Origin: Pseudomonas fontis
GTDB lineage: Bacteria; Pseudomonadota; Gammaproteobacteria; Pseudomonadales; Pseudomonadaceae
Direction of reading: 5' to 3'
Length of the DNA stretch: 64,000 nucleotides
NCBI RefSeq assembly: GCF_028656955.1
Contig: NZ_JAMDGY010000020.1
Span: 1 to 64,000 of the forward strand
Position numbers and translations under genes: made by a program. This document shows, in pieces, positions 21,494-30,537 of this stretch (its first letter is position 1; the number at the start of each line of letters is the position of its first letter). Below the pieces are notes generated by a model. The model saw nothing but the letters and a program-made list of their open reading frames with translations, did no database searches and was not told the DNA's origin.

Positions 21494-22936
21494 ATGAGCA
21501 CAGCAATCAGTCCGACTGCTTATAACTATAAGGTCGTCCGCCAGTTCGCCATCATGACGGTGGTCTGGGGGATCCTTGGCATGGGGCTCGGCGTCTTCAT
21601 CGCCTCGCAACTGGTCTGGCCTCAGCTGAACCTTGACTTGCCCTGGACGACCTTTGGCCGCCTTCGCCCATTGCACACCAACCTGGTGATTTTCGCCTTC
21701 GGTGGTTGTGCACTGTTCGCCACTTCCTACTATGTCGTGCAGCGAACCTGCCAGACGCGACTGATCTCCGACAGCCTCGCCGCCTTCACCTTCTGGGGAT
21801 GGCAAGCGGTGATCGTCGGTGCACTGATCACCTTGCCGATGGGATACACGACGACCAAGGAATACGCCGAACTGGAATGGCCGATAGCCATTTTGCTGGC
21901 CATTGTCTGGGTAACCTACGGTTTGGTGTTCTTCGGCACCATCGTCAAGCGCAAGACCAAGCACATCTATGTCGGCAACTGGTTCTACGGTGCCTTCATC
22001 GTGGTGACCGCGATGCTGCACATCGTCAACCACATGTCGCTGCCGGTCAGCCTGTTCAAGTCCTACTCGCTGTACAGCGGTGCTACCGACGCCATGATCC
22101 AGTGGTGGTACGGGCACAACGCGGTGGGCTTCTTCCTGACCACCGGCTTCCTCGGCATGATGTATTACTTCGTGCCCAAGCAAGCCGAACGCCCGATCTA
22201 CTCCTATCGCCTGTCGATCGTGCACTTCTGGGCGCTGATCACCCTGTACATCTGGGCCGGCCCGCACCACCTGCACTACACCGCCCTGCCAGACTGGGCG
22301 CAGTCGCTGGGCATGGCCATGTCGATCATCCTCCTGGCACCAAGCTGGGGCGGCATGATCAACGGCATGATGACCCTCTCGGGCGCCTGGCATAAATTGC
22401 GCACCGACCCGATCCTGCGCTTCCTCGTGGTATCGCTGGCGTTCTACGGCATGTCGACCTTCGAAGGGCCGATGATGGCGATCAAGACGGTCAACTCGCT
22501 GTCGCACTACACCGACTGGACCATCGGCCACGTACACGCCGGTGCTCTTGGCTGGGTAGCGATGATCTCGATCGGCGCGCTGTACCACATGATCCCGAAA
22601 ATCTACGGCCGCGCGCAGATGCACAGCATCGGCCTGATCAACGCCCACTTCTGGCTGGCCACCATCGGTACCGTGCTCTACATCGCCTCGATGTGGGTCA
22701 ACGGCATCACCCAAGGCCTGATGTGGCGTGCAATCAACGATGACGGCACCCTCACCTACTCCTTCGTCGAAGCCCTGGTGGCCAGCCACCCTGGCTACAT
22801 CGTGCGTGCCCTGGGCGGGGCGTTCTTCGCCTCCGGCATGTTGCTCATGGCCTACAACGTGTACCGCACCGTGCGTGCCTCGCAGCCAGCGGAAGCTGAA
22901 GCCGCTGCCCAGATCGTTGTCGTGGGAGCTCACTGA
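21494..22936 (+). CDS. ccoN: cbb3-type cytochrome c oxidase subunit I (CcoN-2)
   Basis: This second CcoN (480 aa) has the same heme and CuB landmarks as CcoN-1 ([62 protein letters not shown]) and is highly similar throughout. Differences cluster in helices 3-4 and in the C-terminal tail ([13 protein letters not shown]). It heads the second, tandem operon ccoNOQP-2. In Pseudomonas the two cbb3 isoforms are known to differ in expression with oxygen, one being ANR-dependent. The stop overlaps the ccoO-2 start (TGATG). Confidence 0.97.
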   Translation: MSTAISPTAYNYKVVRQFAIMTVVWGILGMGLGVFIASQLVWPQLNLDLPWTTFGRLRPLHTNLVIFAFGGCALFATSYYVVQRTCQTRLISDSLAAFTFWGWQAVIVGALITLPMGYTTTKEYAELEWPIAILLAIVWVTYGLVFFGTIVKRKTKHIYVGNWFYGAFIVVTAMLHIVNHMSLPVSLFKSYSLYSGATDAMIQWWYGHNAVGFFLTTGFLGMMYYFVPKQAERPIYSYRLSIVHFWALITLYIWAGPHHLHYTALPDWAQSLGMAMSIILLAPSWGGMINGMMTLSGAWHKLRTDPILRFLVVSLAFYGMSTFEGPMMAIKTVNSLSHYTDWTIGHVHAGALGWVAMISIGALYHMIPKIYGRAQMHSIGLINAHFWLATIGTVLYIASMWVNGITQGLMWRAINDDGTLTYSFVEALVASHPGYIVRALGGAFFASGMLLMAYNVYRTVRASQPAEAEAAAQIVVVGAH

Positions 22937-23544
22937 TGAAGCACGAAGTAGTCGAGAAGAATATCGGCCTGATGGCCTTCTTCATGGTCATCGCCGTGAG
23001 TATCGGCGGCCTGACCCAGATCGTTCCGCTGTTCTTCCAGGACGTCACCAACAAGCCGGTCGAAGGCATGAAGCCACGCACCGCGCTGGAACTGGAAGGC
23101 CGTGACGTGTACATCGCCAACGGCTGTGTCGGCTGCCACTCGCAGATGATCCGTCCGTTCCGCGCCGAAACCGAACGCTACGGCCACTACTCGGTCGCCG
23201 GTGAAAGCGTCTGGGACCACCCGTTCCTGTGGGGCTCCAAGCGTACCGGGCCGGACCTGGCCCGGGTCGGCGGTCGTTACTCCGACGACTGGCACCGCGC
23301 CCACCTGTACAACCCGCGCAACGTCGTGCCCGAGTCGAAGATGCCTTCCTACCCTTGGCTGGTAGAGAACAAGCTCGACGGCAAGGAAACCGCCAAGAAG
23401 ATGGAAGTCCTGCGCACCCTCGGCACGCCGTACACCGACGAAGACATCGCCGGTGCCCGCGACGCGGTCAAGGGCAAGACTGAAATGGACGCCCTGGTTG
23501 CCTACCTGCAAGGCCTGGGCACCATCATCAAAAGCAAACGGTGA
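22936..23544 (+). CDS. ccoO: cbb3 oxidase subunit II, monoheme cytochrome c (CcoO-2)
   Basis: This 202-aa paralogue of CcoO-1 has the N-terminal anchor [20 protein letters not shown] and heme site CVGCHSQM. The [20 protein letters not shown] block is identical to the first copy. Its start shares one base with the ccoN-2 stop, so translation is coupled. Most differences from CcoO-1 lie in residues 140-175 ([17 protein letters not shown]). Confidence 0.97.
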   Translation: MKHEVVEKNIGLMAFFMVIAVSIGGLTQIVPLFFQDVTNKPVEGMKPRTALELEGRDVYIANGCVGCHSQMIRPFRAETERYGHYSVAGESVWDHPFLWGSKRTGPDLARVGGRYSDDWHRAHLYNPRNVVPESKMPSYPWLVENKLDGKETAKKMEVLRTLGTPYTDEDIAGARDAVKGKTEMDALVAYLQGLGTIIKSKR

Positions 23545-23549
23545 CCTTG

Positions 23550-23747
23550 ATGGATATCGGGATGATTCGTGGTCTGGGCACCGTCGTGGTGATGGTGGCC
23601 TTTATCGGCCTGGCGTTATGGGTATTCAGCTCGCGGCGCAAGTCCGAGTTCGACGAAGCCACCCTGCTGCCCTTCGCGGATGATCCCGAAGCCAGCAAGC
23701 ATGTCGAGCAAGCGCAAGCGAAAGCGTCTAGGAGTAACAACGAATGA
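23550..23747 (+). CDS. ccoQ: cbb3 oxidase small subunit CcoQ-2
   Basis: CcoQ-2 (65 aa) has one membrane helix ([20 protein letters not shown]) and the conserved [13 protein letters not shown] tail. I chose the ATG at 23550, preceded by GGTGA, over an in-frame GTG nine bases upstream that overlaps the ccoO-2 stop. It overlaps ccoP-2 by four bases. Confidence 0.9.
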   Translation: MDIGMIRGLGTVVVMVAFIGLALWVFSSRRKSEFDEATLLPFADDPEASKHVEQAQAKASRSNNE

Positions 23748-24724
23748 CTACCTTTTGGAGTCTGTACGTCACCGTTTTGAGTCTGGGCACCATCTTTGCC
23801 CTGACCTGGCTGCTGCTGTCCACCCGCAAGGGCCAGCGCAGCGAAGCCACCGATGAAACCGTGGGCCACTCCTTCGATGGTATCGAGGAGTACGACAACC
23901 CACTGCCGAAATGGTGGTTCATGCTGTTTGTCGGCACCATCATCTTTGCCCTGGGCTACCTGGTGCTGTACCCGGGCCTGGGCAACTGGAAAGGCCTGCT
24001 GCCGGGTTATGCCTACCTGGATAACGACAAGAAGAGCGAGTTCGCCAACGGCCAGCAAGGCTGGACCGGGGTGCACGAGTGGGAGAAGGAAATGGCCCGC
24101 GCGGACGCCAAGTTCGGGCCGATCTTCGCCAAATTCGCAGCGATGCCAATCGAAGAAGTAGCCAAGGATCCGCAAGCACTGAAGATGGGTGGCCGTCTGT
24201 TCGCCTCCAACTGTTCGGTGTGCCACGGCTCCGACGCCAAGGGCTCGTACGGCTTCCCCAACCTCACCGACAACGACTGGCGTTGGGGCGGTGACCCGGC
24301 GACCATCAAGACCACCATCATGGGCGGCCGTCACGGCGTGATGCCGGCCTGGTCGGAGGTGATTGGCGAGCAGGGCGTGGCCGATGTGGCCGCGTACATC
24401 CTGACCAACCTGGATGGCCGCAGCCTGCCGGAAGGCGCGAAAGCCGACCCGGCCAATGGTCAGAAGCTTTTTGCCACCAACTGCGTGGCGTGCCACGGGC
24501 CGGAAGGCAAAGGCACCCCAGCGATGGGCGCGCCGAACCTGACCCACCCACAGGCGTTCATCTACGGTTCGAGCTTCGCCCAGTTGCAGCAGACCATCCG
24601 TTACGGCCGTCAGGGCCAGATGCCTGCGCAACAGGAAATCCAGGGCAACGACAAGGTTCACCTGCTGGCGGCGTATGTGTACAGCCTGTCGCACCAGGGT
24701 GAAAAGGCGGCTGAGGCGGAGTAA
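23744..24724 (+). CDS. ccoP: cbb3 oxidase subunit III, diheme cytochrome c (CcoP-2)
   Basis: This 326-aa diheme cytochrome c has the same layout as CcoP-1: N-terminal helix, [20 protein letters not shown] segment with the second helix, and heme sites CSVCHG and CVACHG. It differs by an inserted loop after LLPGYA ([14 protein letters not shown]). It is the last gene of ccoNOQP-2 and is followed by a good rho-independent terminator at 24744. Confidence 0.97.
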   Translation: MTTFWSLYVTVLSLGTIFALTWLLLSTRKGQRSEATDETVGHSFDGIEEYDNPLPKWWFMLFVGTIIFALGYLVLYPGLGNWKGLLPGYAYLDNDKKSEFANGQQGWTGVHEWEKEMARADAKFGPIFAKFAAMPIEEVAKDPQALKMGGRLFASNCSVCHGSDAKGSYGFPNLTDNDWRWGGDPATIKTTIMGGRHGVMPAWSEVIGEQGVADVAAYILTNLDGRSLPEGAKADPANGQKLFATNCVACHGPEGKGTPAMGAPNLTHPQAFIYGSSFAQLQQTIRYGRQGQMPAQQEIQGNDKVHLLAAYVYSLSHQGEKAAEAE

Positions 24725-24743
24725 TTCGCCTGGCTGGAAAAGG

Positions 24744-24778
24744 GCCCTGTCAGTGAAGGCTGGCGGGGCTTCTTTTTT
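24744..24778 (+). terminator. Rho-independent terminator after ccoNOQP-2
   Basis: A stem of GCCCTGTCAG with CTGGCGGGGC (10 pairs including G-T pairs, six-base loop) is followed directly by TTCTTTTTT. It starts about 20 bases after the ccoP-2 stop. Confidence 0.8.
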
Positions 24779-24796
24779 ACTGAAGGCGTTGCGCCC

Positions 24797-24824
24797 GATC
24801 GCCGGCAAGGCCGGCTCCCACGGT
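24797..24824. repeat. REP-like element, single copy
   Basis: ATCGCCGGCAAGGCCGGCTC followed by CCACGG is one copy of a REP-like hairpin whose core is GCCGGCAAGGCCGGC. Paired copies occur at 27001 and 58414. It lies between the ccoP-2 terminator and the ccoG promoter. Confidence 0.75.
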
Positions 24825-24840
24825 GGGCCGGCGCATGCCG

Positions 24841-24880
24841 TTGACCCAGATCAATTGACACAACCCATTACACTATTAAT
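24841..24880 (+). promoter_or_regulatory. ANR-dependent promoter of ccoG
   Basis: TTGAC CCAG ATCAA (24841-24854) is one base off the ANR consensus. A -10-like TATTAA lies at 24874-24879, which puts the box centre near -40 from the expected transcript start, the normal class II position. A TTGACA also abuts the box (24855-24860). Confidence 0.65.
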
Positions 24881-25023
24881 CAGGCAAACCCAACGCGACC
24901 TAAGGTCGCACCCATGCCCCAGACAGCCACCACAGGCGTATCATGCGGACCAGAGCAGCACACAACTTCTGACTGCGGTCGGCACGCACTGATCGCGGCA
25001 TACTTCCACTGCCGTGGGACTCA

Positions 25024-26439
25024 ATGATGAGCAAGCAGATTCCGGTACATGATGTAACCCCGCCTGCCAAGCACGATACCAGCGTGGACCTCTACGCCTC
25101 TCGCGACAAAATCTACACCCGTGCCTTCACCGGCCTGTTCCGCAACCTGCGCATGGCAGGCGGTGCACTCCTCTTCCTGTTGTACTTCGGCACCGTATGG
25201 TTGAATTGGGGTGGCCACCAGGCCGTCTGGTGGAACCTGCCGGAGCGCAAGTTCTACATCTTCGGCACCACCATCTGGCCACAGGACTTCATCCTCCTCT
25301 CTGGCATCCTGATCGTCGCCGCCTTCGGCCTGTTCTTCATCACTGTATTCGCCGGGCGCGTCTGGTGCGGCTACACCTGCCCGCAAAGCGTCTGGACCTG
25401 GATCTACATGTGGTGCGAAAAGGTCACCGAAGGCGACCGCAACCAGCGCATCAAGCTGGACAAGGCGCCCATGAGCGGCAACAAGCTCCTGCGCAAGCTC
25501 GCCAAGCACAGCCTGTGGCTGCTGATCGGCTTCGCCACCGGCATGACCTTCGTCGGCTATTTCGCGCCGATCCGCGAACTGAGCATCGAATTCTTCACCG
25601 GCCAGGCCGACGGCTGGGCGTATTTCTGGGTTGGCTTCTTCACCCTGGCCACCTACGGCAATGCCGGCTGGCTGCGCGAGCAGGTGTGCATCTACATGTG
25701 CCCGTATGCGCGTTTCCAGAGCGTGATGTTCGACAAGGACACGCTGATCGTCTCCTACGACCCGCGCCGCGGCGAAGTGCGCGGCCCGCGCAAGAAAGAC
25801 GTCGACTACAAGGCCAAGGGCCTGGGCGACTGCATCGACTGCACCATGTGTGTACAGGTCTGCCCGACCGGCATCGACATCCGTGACGGCCTGCAGATCG
25901 AATGCATCGGCTGCGCCGCTTGCATCGACGCCTGCGACAGCATCATGGACAAGATGAACTACCCACGCGGGCTGATCAGCTATACCACCGAACACAACCT
26001 CTCCGGACAGAAGACCCACATGGCGCGACCGCGCCTGATCGGTTACTTCATCGTCCTGCTGGTGATGATCGGCTTGCTCGCCACGGCGTTCTTCATGCGC
26101 TCGCTGGTCGGCTTCGACGTCAGCAAGGACCGCGTGTTGTACCGCGAGAACGCCCAGGGCCGGATCGAGAACGTCTACAGCCTGAAAGTCATGAACAAGG
26201 ATCAACGCGACCACGTCTACGTGCTCGATGCCAGCGGCCTGCCGGGCCTGAAGCTGGAAGGCGCGCGGGAGATCCGCGTCGAGGCCGGCGACATCGTCAG
26301 CCTGCCGGTACAACTGTCGATGGCCCCGGAACAACTGCCATCGACCACCAACGACGTCACCTTCACCCTCAAGGATGCCGACGACAGCGGCACCGAGGTC
26401 CAAGCCAAGAGCCGGTTCATCGGCCCACAAATTCGTTAA
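25024..26439 (+). CDS. ccoG: Cytochrome c oxidase accessory protein CcoG (FixG/RdxA)
   Basis: CcoG (471 aa) is a polytopic inner-membrane ferredoxin-like protein needed for copper handling in cbb3 assembly. Several helices are visible, such as GGALLFLLYFGTVWLNW and ILLSGILIVAAFGLFFITVF, along with a CGYTCPQSVW motif near residue 119. Two 4Fe-4S clusters follow: CIDCTMCVQVCPTG and CIGCAACIDACD. The C-terminal third is a periplasmic Ig-like FixG domain. Two ATG codons are adjacent at 25024 and 25027; the second has slightly better spacing from GGGA. It is the first gene of ccoGHIS, behind an ANR-type promoter. Confidence 0.96.
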   Translation: MMSKQIPVHDVTPPAKHDTSVDLYASRDKIYTRAFTGLFRNLRMAGGALLFLLYFGTVWLNWGGHQAVWWNLPERKFYIFGTTIWPQDFILLSGILIVAAFGLFFITVFAGRVWCGYTCPQSVWTWIYMWCEKVTEGDRNQRIKLDKAPMSGNKLLRKLAKHSLWLLIGFATGMTFVGYFAPIRELSIEFFTGQADGWAYFWVGFFTLATYGNAGWLREQVCIYMCPYARFQSVMFDKDTLIVSYDPRRGEVRGPRKKDVDYKAKGLGDCIDCTMCVQVCPTGIDIRDGLQIECIGCAACIDACDSIMDKMNYPRGLISYTTEHNLSGQKTHMARPRLIGYFIVLLVMIGLLATAFFMRSLVGFDVSKDRVLYRENAQGRIENVYSLKVMNKDQRDHVYVLDASGLPGLKLEGAREIRVEAGDIVSLPVQLSMAPEQLPSTTNDVTFTLKDADDSGTEVQAKSRFIGPQIR

Positions 26440-26451
26440 GAGAGCACTTAC

Positions 26452-26991
26452 ATGCCTGCAGCTACCGCCACCAGCCCCTGGTACAAGCACCTCTGGCCCT
26501 GGATCATCATCGGCGTACTGGCCACCTCGGTGACCCTGAGCCTGACCATGGTGACCATTGCCGTGAACAACCCGGACAACCTGGTCAACGACAACTATTA
26601 CGAGGCCGGCAAGGGCATCAACCGTTCGCTGGACCGCGAGTTGCTGGCGCAGACCCTCAAGCTCAAGGCGAACATTCACCTGGATGAGCTGACCGGTGAA
26701 GTCGAGCTGCGCCTGAGCGGTAGCAGCCTGCCGCAAACCCTGGAGCTGAACCTGATCTCGCCGACCCAGCCGGAAAAGGACCGCAAGATCGCCCTGGCCC
26801 AGAGCCCAAGCGAAGCGGGCCGTTACCTGGGCCAGTTGAATGACAAGGTTGAAGGACGGCGCTTCGTCGAACTGCTGGGCAGCCAGGAGGGCCAGGTATG
26901 GCGTTTGTTCGAGGAAGAACTGGTTGGCCATGACAAGAACCTGGTGCTCGGTGATGAAGCGCTGCAAGGGGCTGAACACCTCGACAAATGA
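26452..26991 (+). CDS. ccoH: FixH/CcoH family cbb3 assembly protein
   Basis: This 179-aa protein has one N-terminal membrane helix (WPWIIIGVLATSVTLSLTMV) and a periplasmic domain with the FixH signature NLVNDNYYEAGKGINRSLDR. FixH/CcoH proteins act with CcoI and CcoG in cbb3 maturation. It lies 12 bases after ccoG. A REP-like pair separates it from ccoI. Confidence 0.92.
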   Translation: MPAATATSPWYKHLWPWIIIGVLATSVTLSLTMVTIAVNNPDNLVNDNYYEAGKGINRSLDRELLAQTLKLKANIHLDELTGEVELRLSGSSLPQTLELNLISPTQPEKDRKIALAQSPSEAGRYLGQLNDKVEGRRFVELLGSQEGQVWRLFEEELVGHDKNLVLGDEALQGAEHLDK

Positions 26992-27000
26992 GTTGCCCCC

Positions 27001-27067
27001 ATCGCCGGCAAGGCCGGCTCCCACAGAGTACCCTTACACCCCTGTGGGAGCCGGCCTTGCCGGCGAT
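27001..27067. repeat. Inverted pair of REP-like elements
   Basis: Two 26-base copies of the REP-like unit (27001-27026 and 27042-27067) face each other with 15 bases between. They can form either two hairpins or one long perfect stem. They lie inside the ccoG-H-I-S operon, between ccoH and ccoI, and could shape mRNA stability at that point. Confidence 0.9.
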
Positions 27068-27097
27068 AAGCTCACCACCGAATAACGACAGAACTCC

Positions 27098-29551
27098 ATG
27101 ACCAGCCCAACGCCTTGCTACCACTGCGCCCTGCCCGTCCCGGCCGGCAGCCACTTCACCGCCGTGGTGCTGGGCGAGTCGCGCCCGTTCTGCTGCCCCG
27201 GCTGCCAGGCGGTGGCCGAGGCCATCGTCGCCGGCAACCTGGAGAGCTACTACCAGCACCGCAGCGAAGCCAGCGCCAACCCCGAGGCCCTGCCCCAGCA
27301 ACTGGTCGACGAGCTGGCCCTGTACGACCGCGCCGATGTGCAAAAGCCCTTCGTGCGTCACACGGGTGAACTGGCCGAAACAACCTTGCTGATCGAGGGC
27401 ATCAGTTGCGCCGCCTGCGGCTGGCTGATCGAGAAACACCTGCGCAACGTACCCGGCGTCAGCGAAGCGCGGCTGAACCTGTCCAACCACCGCCTGTACG
27501 TGAACTGGAGCGACAGCCAACTGCCGCTCTCACGCCTGCTCGCCGAGTTGCGCCAGATCGGCTACGCCGCCCACCCCTACCAGGCTGACCGCGCAGCCGA
27601 GCAACTGGCCAGCGAAAACCGCACCGCCCTGCGCCAGCTCGGGGTCGCCGGCCTGCTGTGGTTCCAGGCGATGATGGCGACCATGGCCACCTGGCCCGAA
27701 TTCAATATCGACCTGAGCCCTGAGCTGCACACCATCCTGCGCTGGGTCGCGCTGTTCCTCACCACGCCCATTGTGTTCTACAGCTGTGCGCCGTTTTTCC
27801 GTGGTGCCGCCCGCGACATCCGCACTCGCCACCTGACCATGGACGTCTCGGTTTCGTTGGCCATCGGCCTGGCCTATTTCGCCGGGATCTGGACCGCGAT
27901 CACCGGTAGTGGCGAACTGTATTTCGATGCCGTCGGCATGTTTGCCCTGTTCCTGCTGGCCGGCCGCTACCTGGAGCGCCGCGCCCGCGAGCGCACTGCC
28001 GCGGCCACAGCCCAGTTGGTCAACCTGCTGCCCGCCTCGTGCCTGCGCCTGAATGCCGACGGCAGCAACGAGCGCATCCTGCTGCGCGAGCTGCAACTGG
28101 GTGACCGCGTGCTGGTCCACCCGGGCGCCGTGCTCCCGGCAGACGGGCGCATCGTCGAAGGCCAGTCGAGCATCGACGAGTCGCTGCTGACCGGTGAATA
28201 CCTGCCCCAGGCCCGCCAACGCGGCGATGCCGTCACCGCCGGCACGCTGAACGTGGAAAGCCCACTGACCGTCGAAGTCCAGGCGCTGGGCCACGACACC
28301 CGCCTGTCAGCCATCGTTCGCCTGCTCGAACGCGCACAGTCGGAAAAACCACGCCTGGCAGAAATCGCCGACCGCGCCTCGCAGTGGTTCCTGCTGTTCT
28401 CGCTGGTCGCGGCCGCCGCCATCGGCCTGCTGTGGTGGCAGCTGGACCCATCGCGAGCGTTCTGGATCGTCCTGGCCATGCTCGTCGCCACCTGCCCGTG
28501 CGCCCTGTCGCTGGCGACCCCGACCGCACTGACCGCTGCCACCGGCACGCTGCACAAACTCGGCCTGCTGCTGACCCGAGGCCACGTGCTCGAAGGCCTG
28601 AACCAGATTGACACAGTGATTTTCGACAAGACCGGCACCCTCACCGAAGGCCGCTTGACCCTGCGCGCCATCCGCCCCCTGGGCAGGCTGGACGCCGATC
28701 AATGCCTGCGCCTGGCCGCCGCCCTGGAAAACCGCTCCGAGCACCCGATTGCCCGGGCATTCGGGCGCACCGTGGCGATTGCCGAGAACGTACAGACCAG
28801 CCCCGGGCTGGGCCTTAAAGGCCAGGTTGAAGGCCACTCGCTGCGCATCGGCCAGCCGGCGTTCGTCTGCGCCCTGAGCCAGGCCGCCATGCCCGACATG
28901 CCCGACGAACCCGGCCAGTGGCTGCTGCTGGGCGACGACCAGGGCCCGCTGGCCTGGTTCGTCCTCGACGACCGCCTGCGCGCGGATGCCGCCGACCTGC
29001 TCGCCGCCTGCCGTGCACGCGGCTGGCAAACCCTGCTGCTGTCTGGCGACAGCTCGCCAATGGTCGCCAGCGTTGCCGCCGAGCTGCAGATCGACCAGGC
29101 CATCGGCGGCCTGCGCCCGGACGACAAGCTGCAGCGCCTCAAGGCCCTGCAACAGCAAGGGCGCAAAGTGCTGATGCTCGGCGACGGGGTCAACGACGTA
29201 CCGGTGCTGGCCGCTGCCGACATCAGCATCGCCATGGGCTCGGCCACCGACCTGGCCAAGACCAGCGCCGACGCGGTACTGCTGTCCAACCGCCTGGACG
29301 CACTGATACAAGCCTTCAGCCTGGCCCGGCGCACACGCCGGATCATTATCGAGAACCTGCTGTGGGCAGGCTTGTATAATGGCCTCATGTTGCCGTTCGC
29401 CGCGCTGGGCTGGATCACTCCGATCTGGGCGGCGGTCGGCATGTCGGTGAGCTCATTGATCGTGGTGCTCAACGCCCTGCGCCTGACCCGCATCCGCGGA
29501 CCGGCCAGTGCCGCCAGCCCACACACCGCCAGCCACCCTGCCACGGCCTGA
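27098..29551 (+). CDS. ccoI: Copper-transporting P1B-type ATPase CcoI (FixI)
   Basis: CcoI (817 aa) exports copper from the cytoplasm for insertion into cbb3 oxidase. It has an N-terminal Cys-rich metal site (CYHCALP and CCPGCQAV), a heavy-metal domain (GISCAACGWLIEKHL near residue 104), eight predicted helices, the transport motif CPCALS near residue 465, the phosphorylation site DKTGTLTEGRL near 509, and the hinge GDGVNDVPVL. This N-terminus, with the extra zinc-ribbon-like segment, is typical of CcoI/FixI rather than CopA. The start at 27098 follows the REP pair and its ribosome-binding site is weak. Confidence 0.95.
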   Translation: MTSPTPCYHCALPVPAGSHFTAVVLGESRPFCCPGCQAVAEAIVAGNLESYYQHRSEASANPEALPQQLVDELALYDRADVQKPFVRHTGELAETTLLIEGISCAACGWLIEKHLRNVPGVSEARLNLSNHRLYVNWSDSQLPLSRLLAELRQIGYAAHPYQADRAAEQLASENRTALRQLGVAGLLWFQAMMATMATWPEFNIDLSPELHTILRWVALFLTTPIVFYSCAPFFRGAARDIRTRHLTMDVSVSLAIGLAYFAGIWTAITGSGELYFDAVGMFALFLLAGRYLERRARERTAAATAQLVNLLPASCLRLNADGSNERILLRELQLGDRVLVHPGAVLPADGRIVEGQSSIDESLLTGEYLPQARQRGDAVTAGTLNVESPLTVEVQALGHDTRLSAIVRLLERAQSEKPRLAEIADRASQWFLLFSLVAAAAIGLLWWQLDPSRAFWIVLAMLVATCPCALSLATPTALTAATGTLHKLGLLLTRGHVLEGLNQIDTVIFDKTGTLTEGRLTLRAIRPLGRLDADQCLRLAAALENRSEHPIARAFGRTVAIAENVQTSPGLGLKGQVEGHSLRIGQPAFVCALSQAAMPDMPDEPGQWLLLGDDQGPLAWFVLDDRLRADAADLLAACRARGWQTLLLSGDSSPMVASVAAELQIDQAIGGLRPDDKLQRLKALQQQGRKVLMLGDGVNDVPVLAAADISIAMGSATDLAKTSADAVLLSNRLDALIQAFSLARRTRRIIIENLLWAGLYNGLMLPFAALGWITPIWAAVGMSVSSLIVVLNALRLTRIRGPASAASPHTASHPATA

Positions 29552-29563
29552 CCAGGAGACACC

Positions 29564-29779
29564 ATGCCCGCGCTCTACGTCATGATCCCGGCCGCACTGC
29601 TGATCGTCGCCATCGCCGTATACATCTTCTTCTGGGCGGTGGACAGCGGCCAGTACGACGACCTCGACGGCCCAGCCCACAGCATCCTGTTCGACGACCA
29701 GGACCCGAACCACCAGGCCGCGCTGAACGAAGGCAAGCCGACCCCACCCGACGACCAAGGCCCGCCGCCCCGTGCTTGA
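29564..29779 (+). CDS. ccoS: cbb3 oxidase maturation protein CcoS
   Basis: CcoS (71 aa) is a small inner-membrane protein needed for cofactor insertion into cbb3. It has one helix (MIPAALLIVAIAVYIFFWAV) and the conserved SGQYDDLDGPAHSILFDD segment. AGGAGA precedes the ATG, 12 bases after ccoI. The proline-rich tail overlaps the next gene by eight bases. Confidence 0.93.
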   Translation: MPALYVMIPAALLIVAIAVYIFFWAVDSGQYDDLDGPAHSILFDDQDPNHQAALNEGKPTPPDDQGPPPRA

Positions 29780-30455
29780 ATTGCTGCCCCTGCTCAGTTC
29801 CGCGCTGATCCTCGGCCTGCTCGGCGGCGGCCATTGCCTGGGCATGTGCGGCGGCCTGATGGGCGCCCTGACCCTGGCCATCCCCAAGGAGCAGCGCAGC
29901 CGCCGCTTTCGCCTGCTGCTGGCCTACAACCTTGGGCGCATCCTCAGTTATGCCACCGCCGGCCTGCTGCTCGGCCTGGCGGGCTGGGCGCTGGCCGACA
30001 GCCCGCTGGCCAGTGGCATGCGCGTGGTGGCGGCGCTGCTGTTGATCACCATGGGGTTGTACCTGGCCGGCTGGTGGAGCGGCCTGACCCGCATCGAAAG
30101 CCTGGGGCGCGGCCTGTGGCGGCATATCCAGCCGGTCGCCACGCGCCTGCTGCCAGTTTCCAGCCTGCCGCGTGCGCTGCTGTTGGGCGCCCTCTGGGGT
30201 TGGCTGCCATGCGGGCTGGTCTACAGCACCCTGCTGTGGGCTGCCAGCCAGGGCAATGCGGCCAACAGCGCGCTGCTGATGCTCGCCTTCGGCCTGGGCA
30301 CCTGGCCGGTTTTACTGGCTACAGGGCTGGCCGCCGAGCGCACCACCGCCCTGCTGCGCAAGCGTGGCGTGCGCATTACCGGTGGCCTGCTGGTGATCCT
30401 GTTTGGCCTCTGGACCCTGCCGGGCCCGCACCAGCACTGGCTTATGGGCCACTGA
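29772..30455 (+). CDS. Sulfite exporter TauE/SafE-like (DsbD_2-type) membrane protein
   Basis: This 227-aa polytopic membrane protein belongs to the TauE/SafE-related group with a DsbD-like transmembrane core. It has GLLGGGHCLGMCGGLMGAL in helix 1, with a CxxxC pair, and GALWGWLPCGLVYSTLLW in the middle, plus at least five further helices. Members next to cco genes are thought to take part in copper or thiol handling for oxidase assembly; no reaction is established here. It starts at a GTG that overlaps ccoS, so it belongs to the ccoGHIS operon. The position before hemN and anr is conserved in Pseudomonas. Confidence 0.82.
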   Translation: MLELLPLLSSALILGLLGGGHCLGMCGGLMGALTLAIPKEQRSRRFRLLLAYNLGRILSYATAGLLLGLAGWALADSPLASGMRVVAALLLITMGLYLAGWWSGLTRIESLGRGLWRHIQPVATRLLPVSSLPRALLLGALWGWLPCGLVYSTLLWAASQGNAANSALLMLAFGLGTWPVLLATGLAAERTTALLRKRGVRITGGLLVILFGLWTLPGPHQHWLMGH

Positions 30456-30462
30456 AGGGCTT

Positions 30463-30504
30463 TTGATACAAGTCAACACGCCCTGGTGACGCACTCCCTA
30501 GACT
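30463..30504 (+). promoter_or_regulatory. ANR-dependent promoter of hemN
   Basis: TTGAT ACAA GTCAA (30463-30476) is one base off the ANR consensus. A -10-like TAGACT lies at 30499-30504, giving a box centre near -41 from the expected transcript start. The hemN ATG follows 34 bases later. Confidence 0.75.
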
Positions 30505-30537
30505 CCGGACACTGCCTCCATTCCAGGGACTGCCGCC

